From the NCBI GenBank assembly GCA_039026555.1, contig JBCCMB010000015.1, forward strand, positions 1-35,708: a DNA stretch of 35,708 bases, read 5' to 3'. The translations under genes and the position numbers were made by a program. Of the stretch, positions 8,365 to 16,646 are shown piece by piece. Under the pieces are notes generated by a model. The model made no database searches. It had not been told where the DNA came from and saw only the letters and a program-made list of their open reading frames with translations. The stretch is from JBCCMB01 sp039026555. GTDB lineage: Bacteria > Pseudomonadota > Alphaproteobacteria > Caulobacterales > Hyphomonadaceae. The first letter of the stretch is position 1. Each line of letters starts with the position of its first letter.

Positions 8365-9159
8365 TTAAACGTAGCGCGGCGATAAGAGCTTTCGCTCTGG
8401 CCGGTCGGCGAGCATTTGGCCGACCGTTGCCGCCGTTAGGCCGCGCGCGAGATATTCAGCCGCCACGTCATCGTCGAAATCGCGGTTGCGCGTGTATCGG
8501 ATTTCTAGCGATTTGTCTTGAACCTCGCCCTGAAGGGTGAATAACTCGCCGGAAGCTATGGCGTCGATCAGCGCAGTGTGCGCCGCTTTAACCGCGCGCA
8601 TGCCTAAAGTGAACGGCGCGGTCGGCTCGGGGCGGGGAAGGGCGTGGAACAGCATGGGACCGCTGTCCAAACCCTTCGACAGCATGTGGATGGTCGCGCC
8701 GACCAGATCCGGATTTCCGTCATAGAGCGCCCAGAAATTACACGATGATCCGCGATAATAGGGTGAGACGCCCATATGGATATTGATGGCGCGCTTCTCG
8801 ATTAAGCGGTCGATAAGGTCGCCCTTGATGTAGCTCGCCCCAAACACCACGAAGACATCCGCGTCCAGCGCCGGCGCCAAGGTCTCTAGCGGTACGCGGC
8901 TGACATCGCCGACTTTCATAGAGAGGCTGCGCACATTGCTGGGCGAAAACCGCGCCGCGCCGAACACTTCCGCCTCCGACGCCGTGACGTATGAGAAATA
9001 GGTCTGCATCACTTCGGATTTCTTGAAAAAATCCTCGACTTGGCCGGGAAACAGCGTGGCGCATTCCTGCACGGCGAAGACTTCGTCTGCGATATCGGCA
9101 AGTCCCGCGATCAAAGCAGTGTGACGTGGCTGGTTTCCCGTAAAGACGGCGATTTTCAC
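8365..9159 (-). CDS. Formyltransferase-family protein (Fmt-like fold), putative sugar or lipid N-formyltransferase
   Basis: A 264-residue protein with the formyltransferase N-terminal fold, which normally moves a formyl group from 10-formyltetrahydrofolate to an amine. The catalytic triad known from Fmt is intact: N126 and H128 in INIHMGVSPYYRG, and D165 in ATIHMLSKGLDSGPML. It lacks the Fmt C-terminal tRNA-binding domain, so it is not the methionyl-tRNA enzyme. The start is a GTG at 9159, overlapping the stop of the upstream deacetylase as GTGA, which implies translational coupling. With that partner, an amino-sugar substrate in a surface glycan is plausible but not shown. Confidence 0.85.
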   Translation of the reverse strand: MKIAVFTGNQPRHTALIAGLADIADEVFAVQECATLFPGQVEDFFKKSEVMQTYFSYVTASEAEVFGAARFSPSNVRSLSMKVGDVSRVPLETLAPALDADVFVVFGASYIKGDLIDRLIEKRAINIHMGVSPYYRGSSCNFWALYDGNPDLVGATIHMLSKGLDSGPMLFHALPRPEPTAPFTLGMRAVKAAHTALIDAIASGELFTLQGEVQDKSLEIRYTRNRDFDDDVAAEYLARGLTAATVGQMLADRPERKLLSPRYV

Positions 9160-10085
9160 GCCTGCGTCCCCGCTGAATTGGCGATGAGGGTCGCATGATC
9201 CTCGCGCGGAAACTCAAGCGGCGACCGATCGGCGCATTCCGCCATATTGGAGCGAAAGCCGAGCGTGACGCCCATCTCTTGAAGAAGGTCCAATGTGTCC
9301 GAATTATAGGAATTGCAAGGATGCGACATGGTCTTCGGCGCTTCGCCGAGGATCTGCGCTAAGTGCTTGAAGTTTCGGCGATACTCTTCGCTTTGGCCAT
9401 CCTTGGACAATTCCGCCAGGCGCGTGGGATGGCTGTAGGAGTGAAGGCCTATGACGTGGCCATCGCTGTGAAGTTGCGATAAGTGCGCGTCGGTCATCCA
9501 GAGGGCCTGCGCCGCCTCCGCCAAGTCGAAACCTGCATCCTCCATCAGTCCTCGCATGATGGCGTGGTAGCGGTCTGGGCCCAAAACATCGTCTCGCAAA
9601 TAGCGGAAAAACCGATCCTCGCGCGTATAGAAGGCGAATTCGGCTAAATAGGTGTCGGCGTTAAAGCTTGCGGCCGCTTCTGCGAAAGCTTCCGACGCTT
9701 CGGCGACCGTGCGTTTGAAAAAATCACCATAAAACGCGTCGACGGTTTCGTACCGGGTCGTCCGGAAATAGCGATATAGCTCCAAAGGCTCCTGATTGCC
9801 TTCAAAGACAGACGAATAGACGAACCAAAATGCGGTCAGGCCATAAGCTTCCAAAACGGGGCGCGCGACATCGTATTGGCAGAGCAAGGCATCGTCGAAA
9901 GTAAGGCAAATGTCGCTCGGCTCCAACATATTCGCCCGCGCGCGCTCGGCCCAATCTTGCGCCGGCAAGATAGCGTCGCGGCCGATCTTTGCGATCAAGC
10001 GCTCAAGATCGTCGGCCGAAATGGCGCCTTGGCCCTTTGGATGCGTCTGATCGTAGAAATGATGGAACATCACGCCGAACGCCAT
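9156..10085 (-). CDS. Polysaccharide deacetylase family protein (NodB fold)
   Basis: A 309-residue protein of carbohydrate esterase family 4 type. Motif 1 is LTFDDALL, with the Asp pair at 64-65. Motif 2 is H215-SYS-H219 in GLHSYSHPTRL, giving the two zinc histidines. A motif-3-like MSHPCNSYN lies at 253-261. No signal peptide is seen, so the protein appears cytoplasmic, unlike secreted peptidoglycan or chitin deacetylases; this suits an enzyme acting on a lipid-linked or nucleotide sugar. The region 95-200 between motifs 1 and 2 is longer than in a minimal NodB domain and rich in aromatic residues. Its stop overlaps the formyltransferase start. A two-step deacetylate-then-formylate path is an inference from the pairing. 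Confidence 0.86.
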   Translation of the reverse strand: MAFGVMFHHFYDQTHPKGQGAISADDLERLIAKIGRDAILPAQDWAERARANMLEPSDICLTFDDALLCQYDVARPVLEAYGLTAFWFVYSSVFEGNQEPLELYRYFRTTRYETVDAFYGDFFKRTVAEASEAFAEAAASFNADTYLAEFAFYTREDRFFRYLRDDVLGPDRYHAIMRGLMEDAGFDLAEAAQALWMTDAHLSQLHSDGHVIGLHSYSHPTRLAELSKDGQSEEYRRNFKHLAQILGEAPKTMSHPCNSYNSDTLDLLQEMGVTLGFRSNMAECADRSPLEFPREDHATLIANSAGTQA

Positions 10086-10173
10086 GGAAGATTTCCGCTG
10101 TTTCCTATGTCGCCAAACTGTATCCCGGGAATCGCCGGTTTGTGGAAGCCCGCTGCGGCGCTAGGGTCGCGCC

Positions 10174-11304
10174 ATGACGACTAAGGTGCTTTTAGACGCT
10201 GAGGCCCGCGCTAAATGGTTGAAGCGCGAGGCCGCGGATCTTGGCTTTGACGCAGCCATGATAACGGACGCTCGCGCGCCTTGGGAGGCGTCGGCTCGGC
10301 TCAAGGAGTATGTCGACAAGGGCCGCCACGGCGACATGGCGTGGATGGCGCAGACATTAACGCGCCGCTCGCACCCGACGGCGATGTGGGCGGACGCCCG
10401 TTCCGCTATTGTCGTCGCCCTGAATTACGGCCCGCCAAGCGATCCCCTGCAGGCGCTGGAGCATCGCGAGACAGGAGTGATTTCCGTCTATGCGCGCGGC
10501 GCTGATTATCACGACATCCTCAAAAAACGCTTGAAGCGCCTGGCGCGGAGCTTTGCCGAGACGACGGGTGAAGAGGTCAAAGTCTTTGTCGACACCGCGC
10601 CCTTGATGGAAAAACCGCTCGCGGAACGCGCAGGCGTCGGATGGCAGGGCAAGCACACGAATTTGGTCAGCCGGGAAAAGGGCTCCTGGCTGTTTCTAGG
10701 CGTGATGCTGACCGCGGCGGAATTACCCGCGGACGACGCCGACATAGATCATTGCGGATCTTGCAGCGCCTGTCTTGAGATCTGCCCAACGGACGCCTTT
10801 CCCGCGCCTTATCAATTAGATGCACGGCGTTGCATCTCCTATCTGACGATCGAGCATAAGGGCCCGATCCCTCAGGAGTTACGAACAGGTATCGGCAATC
10901 GCATCTATGGCTGCGATGATTGCTTAGCGGTATGCCCGTGGAACAAGTTTGCAGAGCGCGGGCGGGAAGCAGCTTTGTTTCACCGCCCGGAATTGGTGTC
11001 GCCGCCCTTAGCGGAGCTCGTCGTTTTGGATGACGCTGCGTTTCGCGAAGTATTTGCCGGCTCGCCGATCAAGCGCATCGGAAGAGACCGTTTTGTCCGC
11101 AATGTCCTCATCGCCATTGGAAACTCGGGCGCGCCGGGATTGGCGCAAAGCGCCGAGGCGCAGCTTACCGATCCATCTCCTCTCGTGCGCGGCGCGGCGG
11201 TTTGGGCGTTGAAGCAATTGCGCCCAGATCGCTTGGCCGAATTGTGTGAGGGCGCATTGGCGGTAGAGGCGGATGAAGATGTTCGCGCCGAGTGGGTAAG
11301 TTAG
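10174..11304 (+). CDS. queG: Epoxyqueuosine reductase QueG
   Basis: Catalyses the last step of queuosine synthesis, reducing epoxyqueuosine to queuosine in the wobble position of GUN-anticodon tRNAs, using cobalamin and two 4Fe-4S clusters. Its 376 residues contain VDTAP around D140 (the catalytic Asp of the family), the ferredoxin-like C194-x2-C197-x2-C200-x3-C204-P, and the second set C247-x2-C250-x3-C254-P. HEAT-like helices fill the C-terminal third. The gene starts 88 bases from the divergent deacetylase gene. Its last four bases overlap the 3' end of the convergent TPR gene. Length and motifs are typical. Confidence 0.96.
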   Translation: MTTKVLLDAEARAKWLKREAADLGFDAAMITDARAPWEASARLKEYVDKGRHGDMAWMAQTLTRRSHPTAMWADARSAIVVALNYGPPSDPLQALEHRETGVISVYARGADYHDILKKRLKRLARSFAETTGEEVKVFVDTAPLMEKPLAERAGVGWQGKHTNLVSREKGSWLFLGVMLTAAELPADDADIDHCGSCSACLEICPTDAFPAPYQLDARRCISYLTIEHKGPIPQELRTGIGNRIYGCDDCLAVCPWNKFAERGREAALFHRPELVSPPLAELVVLDDAAFREVFAGSPIKRIGRDRFVRNVLIAIGNSGAPGLAQSAEAQLTDPSPLVRGAAVWALKQLRPDRLAELCEGALAVEADEDVRAEWVS

Positions 11305-11960
11305 CGCTCGCCGGCCAATCTTTGCGCCTCACGCACCTCGCCGCGCAACACCAGTAAATCGAGATCATCCGGGGCGAGCCCCAACGCCAAATTGACGTCG
11401 TCGGAAGCGCCCTGCCGATCACCGCCATTTAGCCGCGCCTGCGCGCGCAGTTTCAGCGCGTCGACGTCGCTGGGATACTGACCCAAAGCGGCGTTGAGAT
11501 CGGTTTCGCCCGCCGCCCAATTGCCCAGCAGCAGGTTTGCCCGGGCCCTGTCCATAAGGAGATCGGCGTCGTTCGGATTTAGTTTTAGAGCGTTGGTCAG
11601 CGTCACCTTCGCGGCTTCCGGACGCCGGGCCAGCAGCCAGGCGTTGCCGGCCTTGGACAAGTAGATGGCGCGCTCTTCAATCCCGCCGGCGTCCGGCGCG
11701 TTGGCCAACGCCTCCAGCCGCGCCGCCGCTTCGTCCGCATGGCCGAGCGCCAACAAGGCGAGCGCGGTGCAATGCCGCGCTTCGGGCCGGCTTCCCTCCG
11801 ACAGCCAGGTCAGTCCATCCTCATACGCATCCGCCGGGCTTGTTTCGACTTTTTCGAGGCAAGCTTCCAGCCGCGCCGTGTCTTCGCGCGCAATATCCGT
11901 TGCAGCGTCCGCCGCCACGAGCAGATAGAACGATACGGACTGGATAAGAGCGACAAACAT
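11301..11960 (-). CDS. Exported tetratricopeptide-repeat protein
   Basis: About 219 residues of mostly alpha-helical, Ala/Leu-rich sequence. An N-terminal hydrophobic stretch ends near VAADAA, a probable signal peptide. At least three TPR-like 34-residue units follow in the second half, for example around NALKLNPNDADLLMDRAR, ALGQYPSDVDALKLRAQ and ALGLAPDDLDLLVLRGE. The start at 11960 is preferred over the in-frame ATG at 11966 because AAGGA on the coding strand lies seven bases before the second ATG and only one base before the first. A protein-interaction role in the periplasm is likely; no specific partner can be named. Confidence 0.8.
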   Translation of the reverse strand: MFVALIQSVSFYLLVAADAATDIAREDTARLEACLEKVETSPADAYEDGLTWLSEGSRPEARHCTALALLALGHADEAAARLEALANAPDAGGIEERAIYLSKAGNAWLLARRPEAAKVTLTNALKLNPNDADLLMDRARANLLLGNWAAGETDLNAALGQYPSDVDALKLRAQARLNGGDRQGASDDVNLALGLAPDDLDLLVLRGEVREAQRLAGER

Positions 11961-12021
11961 GTGCATTTCCTTGAAGGCCCTAAATCAGCCTTACGCCGCG
12001 AAGCCTGCTTGGACAAATGAC

Positions 12022-12861
12022 ATGATTGTAAAGCACATGATTTCCTTCGGGCATGGCTATACAGCCCGAAGCTTAGCCGCGCACCCCGATATGACGGGCG
12101 TTTCCGTTTTAGGTACGCGGCGTACTATAAGCGGGGCGGCGGAGTTAGAGGCGTCCGGCGCGCGGGGCGTCCTCTTTCCGAGCCATGCTTGGTCCGCCGA
12201 GGATTTAAGCGGCGCTTGGTTGATCTCTATCCCACCCGATGATGAGGGCTGCCCCGTGTTTCGCGCACTTGGCGCCCGTGCTTCGGAGGCGTCTTGGATC
12301 GGGTTTTTGTCGTCGACAGGCGTTTATGGGGATCTTGGCGGCGGCTGGGCGTTTGAAGAGACGCCGATTGCGCCTCTAAGCGTGGAAGCCAAGCGCCGCG
12401 CCATTGCGGAAAAACAATGGCTAGAGGTTGGCGCGCATGTCTTCCGCCTGCCCGGTATTTACGGACCGGGACGCTCCGCGTTCGACCGATTGCGCGCGGG
12501 CCGCGCACGGCGCATCGTCAAACCGGGGCAAGTGTTTTCGCGTGCGCATGTGGACGATATTGCAGATGCTCTGGCGCGATCGATCGCAAACCCCAATCGG
12601 GGACGGATTTACAATGTCGCAGATGACGCGCCAGGCCCGCCTCAAGACGTAATCGCCCACGCCGCCGACCTATTGGGCGTTACGCCGCCGCCCGAAATTG
12701 CGTTTGAAGACGCAAATTTGCCGGTCGCCGCCCAGCGCTTTTATTCGGAGTGCAAACGGGTGTCGAATGCGCGTTTGAAAGCAGAATTGGGATGGTCGCC
12801 GATCTACAAAACCTATCATCAAGGCCTTCCTGCCGTTCTTCAGAAAGATGCGTCGATCTGA
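12022..12861 (+). CDS. NAD(P)-dependent epimerase/dehydratase-like protein (YeeZ type)
   Basis: Short-chain dehydrogenase-fold protein of the extended, atypical kind often annotated as 'SDR family, YeeZ-like'. Its 279 residues begin with a glycine motif, ISFGHGYTARSLA, followed by beta-alpha units. LSSTGVYGD in the middle corresponds to the Ser/Tyr active-site strand of epimerases, and FRLPGIYGPGRSAFDRL follows, as in nucleotide-sugar epimerases. An ORF extension back to 11959 is possible but would overlap the divergent TPR gene; the ATG at 12022 places the Rossmann strand correctly. Its 3' end overlaps the convergent hydrolase gene by 22 bases. The substrate is unknown. Confidence 0.82.
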   Translation: MIVKHMISFGHGYTARSLAAHPDMTGVSVLGTRRTISGAAELEASGARGVLFPSHAWSAEDLSGAWLISIPPDDEGCPVFRALGARASEASWIGFLSSTGVYGDLGGGWAFEETPIAPLSVEAKRRAIAEKQWLEVGAHVFRLPGIYGPGRSAFDRLRAGRARRIVKPGQVFSRAHVDDIADALARSIANPNRGRIYNVADDAPGPPQDVIAHAADLLGVTPPPEIAFEDANLPVAAQRFYSECKRVSNARLKAELGWSPIYKTYHQGLPAVLQKDASI

Positions 12862-13616
12862 TCCGTCAAATCGCCCACAGTCGTGATTAGCCGCGCAATG
12901 TCTTCGTCCCGCGACAAACGATGATCGCCGTCCTTGATGAGCGTGAAGATGATGTCGTCTCCGTCGATTTGGGTGATAAGCTCTGCGGCGTAGCGCCAAG
13001 GCACGTCTTCATCGCGCCCGCCCTGAAGGATACGGATTGGGATCGGCAAGGGCATCGGCTTATCGGTCACCCGCCAATTACGCCCATCCTCGATCAGTTC
13101 GCGGGTGATAGGGTAGGGGCCGTCATCATAGGCGGACGGCCGCATCCATCGGCCCGTTTGCAGGATCTCCTGACGAATGGAGACGTCGAAAGTCTCCCAC
13201 ATAAGCTTTTCAGTAAAATCCGCCGCCGGCGCGATCAGCACCAGCCCTTTTACGCGATCCGGCCGGGCGAGGGCGGACAATAACGCCATCCAGCCGCCCA
13301 TGGACGAGCCGACCAAAACGATCGGACCATCGGTCAAAGTGTCGATCGCCGCCAAGGCGTCCGCGCGCCACCGCGTGACCGTGCCGTCGGCGAAATCGCC
13401 GTCGCTTTCGCCATGGCCGAAATAGTCGAACCGCAAAAATCCACGACCAGCGTCGGCCGTCGCCGAATGCAGCGAGGTCGCTTTGCCCCCCGCCATATCG
13501 GATTTGAAACCTCCCAGCCAAACGACGCCTGTGCGGCCGTCCCGAGCCCTGGTCCGTCGATAGGCCAGCCGGGAATTATCGTCGCGATGCAAAAACTCTG
13601 TTTGATCCAAGGGCAT
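12840..13616 (-). CDS. Alpha/beta hydrolase (ABHD10-like serine esterase)
   Basis: Single-domain serine hydrolase of 258 residues, close in pattern to mitochondrial ABHD10 and its alphaproteobacterial relatives. The oxyanion region is WLGGFKSDM near 33-41, the nucleophile elbow is GSSMGG at 103-108 (S105), an acid lies at D202 or D204 in GGRDEDVPW, and the histidine is H232 in DGDHRLS. No signal peptide is seen, so it is cytoplasmic. The coding strand has AAGGAG and GAGAGGA shortly before the ATG at 13616. ABHD10 proteins remove acyl groups or glucuronide esters; the bacterial substrate is not known. Confidence 0.9.
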   Translation of the reverse strand: MPLDQTEFLHRDDNSRLAYRRTRARDGRTGVVWLGGFKSDMAGGKATSLHSATADAGRGFLRFDYFGHGESDGDFADGTVTRWRADALAAIDTLTDGPIVLVGSSMGGWMALLSALARPDRVKGLVLIAPAADFTEKLMWETFDVSIRQEILQTGRWMRPSAYDDGPYPITRELIEDGRNWRVTDKPMPLPIPIRILQGGRDEDVPWRYAAELITQIDGDDIIFTLIKDGDHRLSRDEDIARLITTVGDLTDQIDASF

Positions 13617-13694
13617 GGGCGTGATCCTCTCCTTATTCTATAAGGGCGTGCTGAGGGAAGGATTGAAAGCGTTTTGAGCTGTTCGCGAGGATAA

Positions 13695-14867
13695 TTGGCG
13701 TTGGGTAAGAATACGTCGCTCGATCAGGCGACGATATTACAAGTGATCCCCGATTTGGACGCCGGCGGCGCGGAACGCACCACGATCGAAGTGTGCGAGG
13801 CGCTCCGCGACGCTGGCGCGCGCCCGCTGGTGGTGAGCGCGGGCGGGCGCCTTGAGGAAGATCTTTCGGCGGCGGGTGGCGAACTTCTCCGCCGCGCCTC
13901 TATCTCGTCGAAAAATCCAGCCACGATCCGCGCCAACGCCGGCTGGCTGGCGAAGCTCATTCGCTCTGAGACCATCTCGCTGGTACATGCCCGCTCACGT
14001 GCACCCGCCTGGAGCGCCTTGTGGGCGGCGCGGCGACGAAAGACGCCCTTCGTGACGACCTACCACGGCGTTTACGGTGCGCGCGGTCCCTTGAAACGGT
14101 TCTATAACTCCGTCATGGCGCGCGGCGATGTCGTGATCGCCAATTCGAATTTCACCGCCGATCATGTGCGCGGCGCGCATGCGTTCGCGGCGGACCGGTT
14201 GAAGGTGATCCCCCGCGGCGTCGATTTAGACGCGTTTCACCCCGACGCTGTGACGGAAGAACGCCTTGCGCGCCTCACGCGCGATTGGGACGCATTTGAC
14301 GGCGTGACCCTGATCTTGCCGGGTCGGCTGACCGCGTGGAAAGGTCAGATGGATGCGGCGGAGGCCGCCGGCCAGCTGATGCGAAAACATACGAATGGAT
14401 GGCGTTTGTTGCTGGTGGGCGATCATCAGGGGCGCACCGGATATCTATCGGATCTGGCTGCACGCGTACAGGATTTGGGGCTCAATCATCGGGTCACGGT
14501 GCGCGGGCATTGCCGCGACATGCCGGCGGCTTATCAATTCGCAGATGTTGTTATGGCGCCCTCAAGGGAGCCGGAAGCCTTTGGTCGCGTGGCTGCGGAG
14601 GCGAGCGCTATGGGCAAGCCGGTGATCGTATCGGACCATGGCGGACAGCGAGAAATTGTGCTTCAGGGCGAGACCGGGCTGCGTGTTCGTCCTGGCGACA
14701 CGACAGGTCTTGCGCAAGCCATGTCGGACGTGATCGAAATGGGGATTGAGGGGCGTCGCAAGATGGGCGCAGCGGGCGCTAAACACGTCCGCGCACGCTT
14801 TTCCAAGACCGGCCTTCAAGCGGCGACCTTAAACGTGTACGAGTCTTTGCTGATCGATCGGGCCTGA
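13695..14867 (+). CDS. Glycosyltransferase family 4 protein
   Basis: Retaining GT-B glycosyltransferase of 390 residues, probably transferring a sugar to lipopolysaccharide core or another surface glycan at the inner face of the membrane. The N-terminal domain starts with IPDLDAGGAERTT. The C-terminal domain has the family nucleotide-sugar region PSREPEAFGRVAAEASAMG with the two Glu of the EX7E motif, then KPVIVSDHGGQREIV. There is no ATG near the start: TTG at 13695 (GAGG four bases upstream) and TTG at 13701 (ten bases) are both possible. It is followed three bases later by the GT9 gene, so the two are surely one unit. The sugar is not identifiable. Confidence 0.92.
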   Translation: MALGKNTSLDQATILQVIPDLDAGGAERTTIEVCEALRDAGARPLVVSAGGRLEEDLSAAGGELLRRASISSKNPATIRANAGWLAKLIRSETISLVHARSRAPAWSALWAARRRKTPFVTTYHGVYGARGPLKRFYNSVMARGDVVIANSNFTADHVRGAHAFAADRLKVIPRGVDLDAFHPDAVTEERLARLTRDWDAFDGVTLILPGRLTAWKGQMDAAEAAGQLMRKHTNGWRLLLVGDHQGRTGYLSDLAARVQDLGLNHRVTVRGHCRDMPAAYQFADVVMAPSREPEAFGRVAAEASAMGKPVIVSDHGGQREIVLQGETGLRVRPGDTTGLAQAMSDVIEMGIEGRRKMGAAGAKHVRARFSKTGLQAATLNVYESLLIDRA

Positions 14868-14870
14868 CGC

Positions 14871-15965
14871 ATGAACGCGACCGCCATGACCTTGGACAAG
14901 CCGACCGCCGCGCGGGCCAATCCCGGCGACACGCTGAAGCGCGTGCTCGTCATAAAGCTCGGTGCGTTAGGCGATTTCGTGCAAGCCTTGGGGGCGATGC
15001 GCATCGTACGCGAAACACATCCCTCCGCGCGTATCACGCTGTTGACGACGCCGCCTTTTGCGGAATTTGCACGCGCCTGCCCCTATTTTGACGTGGTGGA
15101 AGACGATGGCCGTCAAAAGGAGGTCAAAGCCCAATCGGCGATGATCAAGCGCGTTAAGGCCGCGCGTTACGATATGGTCTATGACTTCCAGAATAATGGG
15201 CGGACAGAGCGCTATTACGGGTCGATCCGTCCTCGGCCGCTTTGGTCCGGCGCCGCAAAGGGCGCGTCTCACCGACATGACAACCCGAACCGCGCCGCCA
15301 TGCACAATTTCGATCGTTTGGCGGAGCAATTGGAATGCGCCGGCTTAGGGCCGCATGGCGTGGGCGATACGCAAGGCTGGCCGCGTGGCGCCGGGCCTTT
15401 GCCGGAATTGTCTTGGGTCAAAGACGCCTTTAACAATCCGCCTCGTTTGCAGCCGGCTTTTTTCGGCCTGCCCGAGCGTTTCATGCTGATGATTCCTGGC
15501 TCTTCGCCGGAGCATCCCGAAAAACGCTGGCCGGAGGAGCGGTTCGCGCAGCTTGCGACAAGACTTGCGGATGCGGGCGTGACGCCTGTGGTCGTCGGCG
15601 CCGCTGCGGAAGGGCGTGTCGCACATCGGATCGTCACCGATGAACCGCGCGCCAAGAACATTGTGACCCGCACGGATTTGTTCCAACTCGCCGCTTTGTC
15701 GGAGCAGGCCCTGTTTTCCATCGGCGGCGACACTGGGCCGATGCATATGGCGGCGGCGGCCGGTCGACCCGGCGTTTGCCTTTTCGCCCAAGAGTGGACG
15801 CCGGCGATGGAAGCTGAGCTCGACACGATTTGGAACCCTGAAACTCGCCTGGGCCGCGCCGCTCCGAAAGGCGCCCAACCTATTGTGGTGGTGCATGCGC
15901 CGAACCTTGAAGACGTTTCCGTTGATGATGTTTGGCGCGCATCCAAGGCTCTGGGCGTGTTCTAA
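14871..15965 (+). CDS. Glycosyltransferase family 9 protein (heptosyltransferase-like)
   Basis: GT-B enzyme of the family that includes LPS heptosyltransferases WaaC/WaaF, 364 residues. The N-terminal domain opens at about residue 25 with RVLVIKLGALGDFVQALGAM, where the LGALGD glycine/Asp turn is typical. The C-terminal domain has PGSSPEHPEKRWPEERFA, matching the ADP-heptose-binding region, and IGGDTGPMHMAAAAG, the DTGPMH signature. It lies three bases after the GT4 gene, which supports a shared role in core oligosaccharide assembly. The true acceptor and donor cannot be told apart within GT9. Next downstream is infC, after a 128-base spacer. Confidence 0.93.
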   Translation: MNATAMTLDKPTAARANPGDTLKRVLVIKLGALGDFVQALGAMRIVRETHPSARITLLTTPPFAEFARACPYFDVVEDDGRQKEVKAQSAMIKRVKAARYDMVYDFQNNGRTERYYGSIRPRPLWSGAAKGASHRHDNPNRAAMHNFDRLAEQLECAGLGPHGVGDTQGWPRGAGPLPELSWVKDAFNNPPRLQPAFFGLPERFMLMIPGSSPEHPEKRWPEERFAQLATRLADAGVTPVVVGAAAEGRVAHRIVTDEPRAKNIVTRTDLFQLAALSEQALFSIGGDTGPMHMAAAAGRPGVCLFAQEWTPAMEAELDTIWNPETRLGRAAPKGAQPIVVVHAPNLEDVSVDDVWRASKALGVF

Positions 15966-16093
15966 GCCTGTATTTTGCGTTAGACTGCCTGTCGCGGCGG
16001 CGTAGTCTGACGATAGGATAACTTGCGCCAAAAGGGCGCATTCGCCATATACTCCGCTCGCAAGTCGGAATCAGCAACGCCAGGAGGCATCCC
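15966..16093 (+). promoter_or_regulatory. infC leader with two hairpins and the Shine-Dalgarno for an ATA start
   Basis: Two inverted repeats are visible. TTAGACT at 15980-15986 pairs with AGTCTGA at 16004-16010 (one G-T pair). TGCGCC at 16024-16029 pairs perfectly with GGCGCA at 16035-16040 around an AAAAG loop. No T run follows either, so intrinsic termination is doubtful. TATACT at 16048-16053 could be a -10 element, though the best -35 (TTGCGC, 16023) is 19 bases away. AGGAGG at 16082-16087 is a perfect ribosome site six bases before the ATA start of infC. Whether the hairpins act on transcription or translation is unknown. Confidence 0.45.
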
Positions 16094-16633
16094 ATAGCTC
16101 GTCGTCCACAAGCGGCCCAGCCGCCAAAAAAAGAAGGCCCACCCATTAATGGCGATATTTCTTCGCCCCGTGTTTTGCTAATTGACGAGCATGGCGAAAA
16201 GCAAGGCGAGATGCCGACGGAAGCTGCGCTAGACGCGGCGCGCGAAGCCGGATTAGACTTGGTCGAAGTGGCGTCGAACTCCGTGCCGCCCGTCGTGAAA
16301 ATCCTGGATTACGGTAAGCTGCGCTTCGAAGAACAGAAGAAAAAAGCCGCCGCGCGGAAAAAACAAAAGACGGCTGATCTCAAAGAAATCAAAATGCGTC
16401 CGAACATCGATACGCATGATTATCAGGTGAAAGCCAAAGCCATGCGTCGGTTTTTCGACGAGGGCGATAAGGTGAAGGTCACTTTGCGCTTCCGCGGCCG
16501 CGAGATGGCGCACCAAAATCTTGGCATGGAGCTGTTGGCGAAAGTGAAGGAGGATTTCTCCGACACCGCTAAGATCGAACAAGAGCCTAAACTGGAAGGC
16601 CGCCAAATGATTATGGTGATGTCGCCGCGTTAG
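16094..16633 (+). CDS. infC: Translation initiation factor IF-3, ATA start codon
   Basis: IF-3 binds the 30S subunit, prevents premature joining of 50S and checks the start codon and initiator tRNA. Conserved IF-3 sequence (PPINGDISSPRVLLIDE, then LDLVEVASN, PVVKILDYGKLRFEEQKKK, and the C-terminal KMRPNIDTHDYQVKAK and FRGREMAHQ) extends upstream of any ATG, GTG or TTG in frame. Reading back, the natural N terminus ARRPQAAQPPKKEG is preceded by ATA at 16094, with AGGAGG six bases before it. This gives 179 residues, the usual length. Rare start codons on infC are known (ATT in E. coli) and let IF-3 repress its own translation. A naive caller would start at TTG 16175 and lose 27 residues. Confidence 0.93.
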   Translation: MARRPQAAQPPKKEGPPINGDISSPRVLLIDEHGEKQGEMPTEAALDAAREAGLDLVEVASNSVPPVVKILDYGKLRFEEQKKKAAARKKQKTADLKEIKMRPNIDTHDYQVKAKAMRRFFDEGDKVKVTLRFRGREMAHQNLGMELLAKVKEDFSDTAKIEQEPKLEGRQMIMVMSPR

Positions 16634-16646
16634 CGGCGCGCGCCTC

